Origin: Puniceicoccales bacterium
Lineage (GTDB): Bacteria; Verrucomicrobiota; Verrucomicrobiia; Opitutales; JAIRLM01
Direction: 5' to 3'
Length of the DNA stretch: 54,328 nt
Assembly (NCBI GenBank): GCA_031278455.1
Contig: JAITKJ010000021.1
Span: 1 to 54,328, forward strand
Position 1 is the stretch's first letter; every line of letters begins with the position of its first letter. Below the pieces are notes generated by a model. That model saw only the letters and a list, made by a program, of their open reading frames with translations, made no database searches and was not told where the DNA came from. Below are positions 49,387 through 54,328 of the stretch, piece by piece. A program made the translations under genes and the position numbers.

Positions 49387-49881
49387 TCATATGCGGACGA
49401 TCCTCATGGACTGGCGTGGCTTGGCATTCTCTGCCGGTGAATAATGGGTATTGGCAATTTTTGCCCGCTTTTGATTGACCAATTGCAGGTCGCTTATGCG
49501 CGAGCAAATTTTTCGCGCCGTTGCGATGAAATTGGTTAACACGTTCACGAAAATCTGCTCATCGATGAATTCCAAGGGAACGGAGTGATGGAGCACGATG
49601 TGTCCATGCTTGCGGTCGAAGCCAATGGTGGTCCCGTTGGTTTGCAGGCCGAAGAGGTTGAGCTCGAGGAGTGATTCCAGAAATTTTGCCTGATCAATTT
49701 CCCTTGGCAGTTGCATGAGCGGCGAGTAAATGAACAACGCCGCGTTTCGTTGGGGAAATTCAATGAGAATTTCCAGGTGTGATTCCTTGTCCTGTAGCAC
49801 ACACCGCCGTGTCTCCGGGTTAAGTTTGAGCGAAATGTTCATGCGACGGCTCGCACCGGAAATGAGCGCATCCAAATCCAT
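49387..49881 (-). CDS. CesT-like class I type III secretion chaperone
   Basis: 164 aa. Residues 1-135 look like the CesT/SycE alpha-beta-alpha fold: strands RRCVLQDKESHLEILIEFP and ALFIYSPLMQLP, then a helix FLESLLELNLFGLQTNGTTIGFD (the conserved LLxxN segment), strand HIVLHHSVPLEF and a final helix IFVNVLTNFIATARKI. These small dimeric chaperones bind the N-terminus of effectors in the cytoplasm. It is first in an operon with gspE and gspF, not next to an effector gene, so its client is unknown. A basic C-terminal tail (from about 135) exceeds the usual family length. TTGCAT lies 29 bases before the start. Confidence 0.8.
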   Translation of the reverse strand: MDLDALISGASRRMNISLKLNPETRRCVLQDKESHLEILIEFPQRNAALFIYSPLMQLPREIDQAKFLESLLELNLFGLQTNGTTIGFDRKHGHIVLHHSVPLEFIDEQIFVNVLTNFIATARKICSRISDLQLVNQKRAKIANTHYSPAENAKPRQSMRIVRI

Positions 49882-49916
49882 AGACGGAGTTTATGGATCG
49901 CGCTTTTCAAATGCAA
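49882..49916 (-). promoter_or_regulatory. Putative promoter of the chaperone-gspE-gspF operon
   Basis: Minus strand: TTGCAT (49916-49911), 17 bases, TAAACT, six bases, ATG. It fits the same layout as the TTGACA series, with 29 bases between -35 and start codon. No Shine-Dalgarno sequence. Confidence 0.45.
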
Positions 49917-50557
49917 ATAAAAAAGTATTCAATATATCGAAGTCATCGTTTGCGCTGGGTGTCTTATTTTTGCATTGTAGACTTGATTGCTTTCCCAGAA
50001 ACCTGCCGCACGCGCATACGCGGTTTGCTACGGATTTTGGCGGCAATTATTTCGCACGTAACTAATAAATACTTTTTTGTGGATCTCGCCCTATATGTAA
50101 CGAAGAATGGGAGTTGGATCGCGAACGGCGGAGTTTGGATTGTGCCATGCAGGGATTGGGCGGGAAATTTGGTGACCTGAGTCTTACCGGATCCGGTGTC
50201 GGAGCAGTTGATATCATACGGAAGGGTAGCGCTGGAACTGGGTCTTTTGGGGCGACCTTTCCGCGTGGTTTATGCGACCCGGCCGAGGGTTTCTGTAAAA
50301 GTGGGCAATCCATACAAGCACAGAGTAAAAAAAGTCCGGAATGCTGGAGTTACGGTGGAATAAATTGCCGGCAAAGGTGGCGGCAAAGCCGCCACTCGCG
50401 AAAGAGGAGAGCTGGTTCGCAAGGCTGAAAAGTTTGTTTTCTTGAGATGGACTGATGCGATGCTATCTTTTGTTAAAGATTTTTTACGCTTGCTGTGTTC
50501 CCATGAGTTGACCTTTTTTCGGAGGCTTCGATTGGTAGTAGTTAGGGGCAATAGTTA
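49917..50557. other. About 640-base stretch without a confident gene; fragmentary frames
   Basis: No gene is convincing. On the plus strand, three frames each look protein-like over adjoining parts. One (50114-50428) starts MDRERRSLDCAMQGLGGKFG. A second, without ATG, is open from 50181 to 50363 and reads ..RPFRVVYATRPRVSVKVGN... A third (50341-50445) is a 34-residue frame starting MLELRWNKLPAKVAAKPP. This looks like either a decayed, frameshifted gene or a structured RNA with fortuitous frames. I checked for the RNase P, tmRNA and SRP RNA signatures I know and found none. Confidence 0.3.
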
Positions 50558-50618
50558 AAAAGCCCTGGCAAAATGAGCTCACCTAATATAAAGTTCTTGC
50601 CCGCGGAAGGGGGCTTTT
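50558..50618 (+). terminator. Hairpin-forming leader or terminator upstream of sucC
   Basis: AAAAGCCC (50558-50565) can pair with GGGCTTTT (50611-50618), and the inner GCCC-GCGGAAGG-GGGC can form a short stem ending in TTTT. It lies 24 bases before sucC. It may be a terminator for something upstream or an attenuator in the sucC leader. The stem has a large internal region, so confidence is low. Confidence 0.3.
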
Positions 50619-50641
50619 CACAATGTGCGCCTCATTGATCC

Positions 50642-51826
50642 GTGAAAATCCACGAATTTCAGACAAAGAAGCTTCTGGTAAGCCATGGGATTCCCGTGGA
50701 CACAGGCGTTGTTGTCGGTTGCGGCGATGATGTGGATGCATTTATCTCATCTCTTGGTTCCGCGGAAAGCTATATCGTTAAGGCTCAAATTCAAAGTGGC
50801 GGGCGCGGAAAAGGCCATTTCGTTGACGGAATTGGCAGTGGCGTTCAACGGGTTTATTCGCGAATGGAAGCGGTCCAGTTGGCACGGAAGATGTTGGGCA
50901 ATCGGCTAGTAACCAGGCAAACGGGGCCCGTGGGCTGCCGCGTGAATATGGTTTATGTTGGGCCTGCAACAAGGTTTCGCCGGGAATTTTACCTGGCCAT
51001 TTTCATGGATCGTTCCGCGGGAATGCCGGTTATTATGGCATCTTCCGCCGGTGGCGTGGAAATCGAGAAACAGCCGGAAAATATTCTGCGGGAATACGTT
51101 TGCCCATTGGCCGGCTTGCAACCATTTCAAGCGCGCAAGCTCGCCTTTTACATGGGATTTAAGTCCAAGTCCACGCAAGAATCTTTCATGGTCATTCTCC
51201 AGAATTTGTACCGCCTTTTTGACGAAAATGACGCCTCTCTCATTGAGATTAATCCGCTGGTGGAAACGGCGGATGGGTGTTTGTTGGCCATCGACGGGAA
51301 GGCGGTTTTTGATGACAATGCGCTGTTTCGCCATCCGGATATCAGTAAATTGCGTGACCCAAACGCAGAGGATCCCCGGGAAGTGCAGGCAACCGTCCAT
51401 GGCGTCAACTACGTGGCGCTGACAGGGAACATTGGCTGTTTGACCAACGGCGCGGGTCTGGCCATGGCCACCATGGACCTGCTCAATGCGAATGGATTGG
51501 AAGCGGCGAATTTCCTCGATCTTGGGGATAATTCCGGGGCGGAAGCCGTGCGTGCGGCGCTTGAAATTTTGCTCCAAGCCGGTGACCTGCGGGGCTTGCT
51601 CATTAACGCCTTTGGGGGTGCCATGTGCGGAGACATGGTGGCAAAGTGCGTCGTAGATATTTTTAGCAAGAGGCGCGTAAGGCTCCCGCTTATAGTTCGC
51701 ATGGAGGGTGCCAGGGCCGCGGAGGGTCTGAACCTACTGCGCTCGGAAAACACACTTAAACTTTTCGTGGCGGAAAATTTGCGGGATATTCCGCAAAAAA
51801 TTAGGGAGGCGATGCGGGTCCAATGA
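50642..51826 (+). CDS. sucC: Succinate--CoA ligase (ADP-forming) subunit beta
   Basis: TCA cycle enzyme interconverting succinyl-CoA with succinate and ATP or GTP. 394 aa. The start is GTG 50642, because an in-frame TGA lies two codons upstream, and the N-terminus MKIHEFQTKKLLVSHGIP matches the family. An ATP-grasp fold is evident: IVKAQIQSGGRGKGHF, EINPLVETADGCLLAIDGKAVFDDNALFRH (Mg/ATP site), NYVALTGNIGCLTNGAGLAMATMD, NFLDLGDNSGAE, and INAFGGAMCGDMVA (CoA/phosphate side). Subunit beta binds nucleotide and pairs with SucD. It overlaps sucD by four bases (ATGA). A potential hairpin precedes it. Confidence 0.96.
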   Translation: MKIHEFQTKKLLVSHGIPVDTGVVVGCGDDVDAFISSLGSAESYIVKAQIQSGGRGKGHFVDGIGSGVQRVYSRMEAVQLARKMLGNRLVTRQTGPVGCRVNMVYVGPATRFRREFYLAIFMDRSAGMPVIMASSAGGVEIEKQPENILREYVCPLAGLQPFQARKLAFYMGFKSKSTQESFMVILQNLYRLFDENDASLIEINPLVETADGCLLAIDGKAVFDDNALFRHPDISKLRDPNAEDPREVQATVHGVNYVALTGNIGCLTNGAGLAMATMDLLNANGLEAANFLDLGDNSGAEAVRAALEILLQAGDLRGLLINAFGGAMCGDMVAKCVVDIFSKRRVRLPLIVRMEGARAAEGLNLLRSENTLKLFVAENLRDIPQKIREAMRVQ

Positions 51827-52716
51827 GCATTCTGGTCGATGGGAGCGCATCCGTGCTCGTCCAAGGTATAACCGGTCGCGCCGCGGCTTTCCATCTGCCC
51901 CATTGCGAGGCTCATGGGACAAAAATCGTTGCCGGCATACGCCCAGGAAAGGGCGGGCAACGTTACGACAACCGCATTCCCATTTACGACACCGTGGCCG
52001 ATGCGACCCGGAATCATATCATTACTGCTTCGCTGATTTTAGTCCCCGCTCCCGCCGCCGCCGATTGCATATGGGAGGCCATTGACGGGGAAATTCCGCT
52101 CATCGTGTGTGTTACGGAAGGTATTCCCGTGCGTGACATGGCTCGAATTAGGGCGCGTTTGCGCGACTCTCACTCCATTCTCATCGGCGCCAATTGTCCA
52201 GGTATCATCACGCCCAGTGAGGTCAAATTAGGCATCATGCCCAGCTATATCCATCGCCCCGGGTCCGTCGGCGTGGTTTCACGCTCCGGAACGCTCACCT
52301 TCGAAACCGTCTGGCAGCTCACACAGCGCGGCATCGGTCAATCCACCTGCGTTGGCATCGGCGGAGATCCCATCCATGGTATTTCAATGGTGGACGTGGT
52401 TCGCATGTTTAATGACGACTCAAAAACCACGGAAATTGTGCTCGTTGGCGAAATTGGCGGTGAAGAGGAGGAAGCGGCGGCGGAGTTTATAAAAAAGCAC
52501 GTCAACAAACCCGTTGTCGCATACATTGCCGGGGTGACCGCTCCAGCCGATCGGCGCATGGGACACGCGGGGGCAATTATTTCTGGAACAAAAAGCGGCG
52601 CCGGTTATAAGATCAAAGCTCTCGAAGCGGCTGGAATTGCCGTTGCGCGGGATATTTCGCAGATCGGAAACGTTTTTTGTGAGATTTCGAATAAAAATTT
52701 GTCCGTAAAACCTTGA
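51823..52716 (+). CDS. sucD: Succinate--CoA ligase subunit alpha
   Basis: 297 aa, translationally coupled to sucC. An N-terminal CoA-binding Rossmann domain (VQGITGRAAAFHLPHCEAHGTKIVAGI..GKGG) is followed by IGANCPGIITPSEVKLGIMP, VGVVSRSGTLTFE, and GIGGDPIHGISMVDVV. The phosphohistidine motif is GHAGAIISG, in RRMGHAGAIISGTKSGAGYKI. All match SucD. Length is typical (about 290). The following 120 bases hold no confident gene until the C tract. Confidence 0.97.
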   Translation: MSILVDGSASVLVQGITGRAAAFHLPHCEAHGTKIVAGIRPGKGGQRYDNRIPIYDTVADATRNHIITASLILVPAPAAADCIWEAIDGEIPLIVCVTEGIPVRDMARIRARLRDSHSILIGANCPGIITPSEVKLGIMPSYIHRPGSVGVVSRSGTLTFETVWQLTQRGIGQSTCVGIGGDPIHGISMVDVVRMFNDDSKTTEIVLVGEIGGEEEEAAAEFIKKHVNKPVVAYIAGVTAPADRRMGHAGAIISGTKSGAGYKIKALEAAGIAVARDISQIGNVFCEISNKNLSVKP

Positions 52717-52838
52717 TTCGGCGTAAAAAACACAAATTCGCCAAATGGGCGTTGAACGTGTGGGTTTGTAAATTTATTCTGCCATCGTGTATGCGATCGA
52801 TGACGATTTTCGGCGGGTTGGAGTCTTGCCGGCGGCTA

Positions 52839-52851
52839 CCCCCCCCCCCCC
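52839..52851 (+). repeat. Homopolymeric tract of 13 cytosines
   Basis: An uninterrupted C13 lies 24 bases upstream of the glycosyltransferase ATG. The glycosyltransferase frame is open from 52804 through the tract to the ATG, but without an upstream start codon of its own. An upstream short frame (starting 52713) enters the tract in a different frame; losing one C (or gaining two) would join them. Such tracts are classical slipped-strand phase-variation elements, though assembly or sequencing error is possible at a homopolymer. Confidence 0.95.
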
Positions 52852-52875
52852 GAAGTAGCTCAGCCGGAGAGACTT

Positions 52876-54328
52876 ATGGCGATCTCGGAGGTCGTTGGAG
52901 ACCTCGAAGTTTCAAACCCATTTTCAAACATTATTTTACCACAAGCCGCAGAAATTAGCGAACCTATCCAGCAGATACCAGTTTTACCCGAGGATCTTTT
53001 CTCCTGGCCGCCAGAAAAAGGCGCATTCATTTTACAAAAATATTTAGATACTCTTCCAGAAAGTGAGCGCTATACGGCGTTTGAGCCGCTGGTTAGAAAA
53101 CATTGGAAATGGTTATGCAAAGCAGCACCTCATTTGAAATTCGCTGAGCCTATGCCATTATTAGAGGGGCAGCAGATAAACATCGGCTTTAAAACTTGGG
53201 GACTGACACATGGGGGTGCAGAACGCCAAATATCATTGCTGGCGAGTCACCTTGCAAATGACCCACGCTATCACGTGACACTTTTTATAAATGAGAATCA
53301 GGCTGGAAAGCTTGATTATCCAATAGATCCAAAAATCACGGTAAAATTTATAAAAGCCAATTTCAATAACTGGGCAAAAATTATCAAAGAACATCCGCTG
53401 GATTTGATCGTCCTACATGAAAATTGGAATGCTGAAAATTATATAAATATACTACTTTGTAAATTACTTGGGCTAAGAGTGCTCGCACATGAATGTAATG
53501 TAATATGTTGCCAAAATCCGTTTAGAAATTTCCAAGAAAAACTGGCATATGCCCAACCGCTTTACTCATGCTGTGGTGCCGTTAGCTGTCTTTCCGGATT
53601 TGACCTCACCGAATGGAGGAAAAATGGAGTACCAAATTCGATTTTCGTGCCGAATCCTCCAACGTTTAATCCGGATTTAATTACGCCATCCACACTTGAG
53701 TCCAATAATATCTTGTGGGTTGGCCGATGGGATCCGGGGCAAAAACGGCCCGAAATGGCCATAGAGGTGTTTGCTAAGGTGTTGCAAAAAATTCCAAACG
53801 CTCGTTTAACCATGGCCGGGGCCATCCAAAGTCGCCGCTGCCATCGGCAATGCCTCCGGCGCATTCGTGAGCTCGGAATTGGCCATGCGGTGGATATCGT
53901 CGGATTTCAAAAAGACATGGTACCGATTTATTCAAATGGCGCCTTACTCATGAGCACGTCGCGCTTCGAGGGCTGGGGGAACATGATAATGGAGGCTAAA
54001 GCCTTTGGCCTCCCCGTCGTGAGCACGGCAATGCCGTATTTAGAAACTCTGAAAAGAGGCGCTATCCAAACGCCACCAAATGATGTGGACGCCCTGGCCG
54101 AGGCGATTGTGGATTTGCTGCAAAATCCAGAAAAGCGCCGACGACTGGGGGAGGAGGCGCGACAGGACGTACTGAAAAACTTTTCCAGCGAAATTGTATT
54201 CGCGAAATACGAAGCACTTATCGAGGCGATTTTGACTGGCCCTGACGCCGTGGCTAAACTTTGTACTGCGGAACCACTTATGGACGCGGAAGCGGCCGAA
54301 AAAATTTTGGCCGATGAAGCAAAAGCCT
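52876..54328 (+). CDS. Family 4 glycosyltransferase, 3' end beyond window
   Basis: The frame is open from ATG 52876 to the window end (at least 484 codons), with GGAGA five bases before the start. After about 100 unrecognised N-terminal residues the GT-B fold begins: INIGFKTWGLTHGGAERQIS (acceptor lobe, GGAERQ motif), then VGRWDPGQKRPEMAIEVFAK, LTMAGAIQS, VDIVGFQKDM, and the donor-site E-x7-E as FEGWGNMIMEAKAFGLPVVS. These are GT4 hallmarks for retaining glycosyltransferases that build polysaccharides. The N-terminal extension resembles in kind those of the two paralogues at 44143-46754. The C-tract suggests phase-variable expression. The C-terminus is not seen. Confidence 0.88.
   Translation, partial: MAISEVVGDLEVSNPFSNIILPQAAEISEPIQQIPVLPEDLFSWPPEKGAFILQKYLDTLPESERYTAFEPLVRKHWKWLCKAAPHLKFAEPMPLLEGQQINIGFKTWGLTHGGAERQISLLASHLANDPRYHVTLFINENQAGKLDYPIDPKITVKFIKANFNNWAKIIKEHPLDLIVLHENWNAENYINILLCKLLGLRVLAHECNVICCQNPFRNFQEKLAYAQPLYSCCGAVSCLSGFDLTEWRKNGVPNSIFVPNPPTFNPDLITPSTLESNNILWVGRWDPGQKRPEMAIEVFAKVLQKIPNARLTMAGAIQSRRCHRQCLRRIRELGIGHAVDIVGFQKDMVPIYSNGALLMSTSRFEGWGNMIMEAKAFGLPVVSTAMPYLETLKRGAIQTPPNDVDALAEAIVDLLQNPEKRRRLGEEARQDVLKNFSSEIVFAKYEALIEAILTGPDAVAKLCTAEPLMDAEAAEKILADEAKA

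Noticed and set aside
49893..50180. Plus-strand frame of 95 codons starting over the chaperone promoter
   Set aside because: It overlaps the chaperone operon's promoter, lacks a ribosome site and has no recognisable features.
52852..52920. tRNA-like sequence (GTAGCTCAGCCGGAGAGAC followed by a T-arm-like AAGTTTCAAACCCA) overlapping the partial glycosyltransferase start
   Set aside because: The D-arm resemblance is striking, but I cannot form a 7-bp acceptor stem or an anticodon arm, and the segment from 52876 is the start of a long open coding frame with its own ribosome site. A decayed tRNA is possible but not supportable.

Overview
The window looks like a chromosome segment of a host-associated, probably intracellular bacterium. 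My best guess is the Planctomycetota-Verrucomicrobiota-Chlamydiota (PVC) group. The reasons are a type III secretion system (T3SS) with an FHA-domain SctD, the gene order D-E-F-G-I-J-K-L and LcrH-translocator-translocator, a Gram-negative envelope gene (LptE-like), and several large proteins resembling effectors of intracellular bacteria. No rRNA or taxonomic marker fixes the lineage, so this is inference.

Layout. 1-1826: a decamer tandem repeat at the window edge, tRNA-Tyr, hisS and tRNA-Arg. 1999-3672: a large orphan gene. 3679-8706 (minus strand): a compact T3SS needle and base operon, sctD, a YscE-like gene, sctF, sctG, sctI, sctJ, sctK and sctL. 8864-9850: thioredoxin reductase, divergent from sctD. 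9885-18635: a giant protein of about 2916 residues with DExH-type P-loop motifs, resembling DUF3638-type proteins. 18753-27342: a CNNM/CBS membrane protein, a protein ending in a SidE-like phosphodiesterase domain, ObgE, a secreted M16 peptidase, and a membrane-anchored macrodomain protein. 27302-32328 (minus): lptE-like, EamA transporter, ABC exporter and a GH13 debranching-type enzyme. 32377-42579 (minus): a T3SS translocon operon with two translocators, an LcrH-type chaperone and four related large proteins of no recognised family. 42780-44129: a PTS EIIA domain fused to a diadenylate cyclase. 44143-46754 (minus): two tandem paralogous glycosyltransferase-like genes. 46879-49881 (minus): a CesT-like T3SS chaperone, gspE and gspF. 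50642-52716: sucC and sucD. 52876-end: a third glycosyltransferase, cut by the window edge and preceded by a 13-base C tract.

How it fits together. The two T3SS loci supply the needle, inner ring, stator and translocon. Export ATPase, SctC, SctQ and SctR-V are not in this window. The giant DExH protein, the SidE-like phosphodiesterase, the macrodomain protein with two hydrophobic lobes, the orphan at 1999 and possibly the glycosyltransferases are candidate secreted effectors. Two of them (SidE-like and macrodomain) point to ADP-ribose or phosphoribosyl-ubiquitin chemistry.

A recurrent regulatory pattern runs across the window. TTGACA (or a close variant) lies 28-33 bases upstream of the start codon of many transcription-unit-leading genes, most without a Shine-Dalgarno site, while downstream operon genes often carry strong GGAGG-type sites. 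This suggests that many transcripts are leaderless or nearly so. All calls are from reading the sequence; no database search was run.
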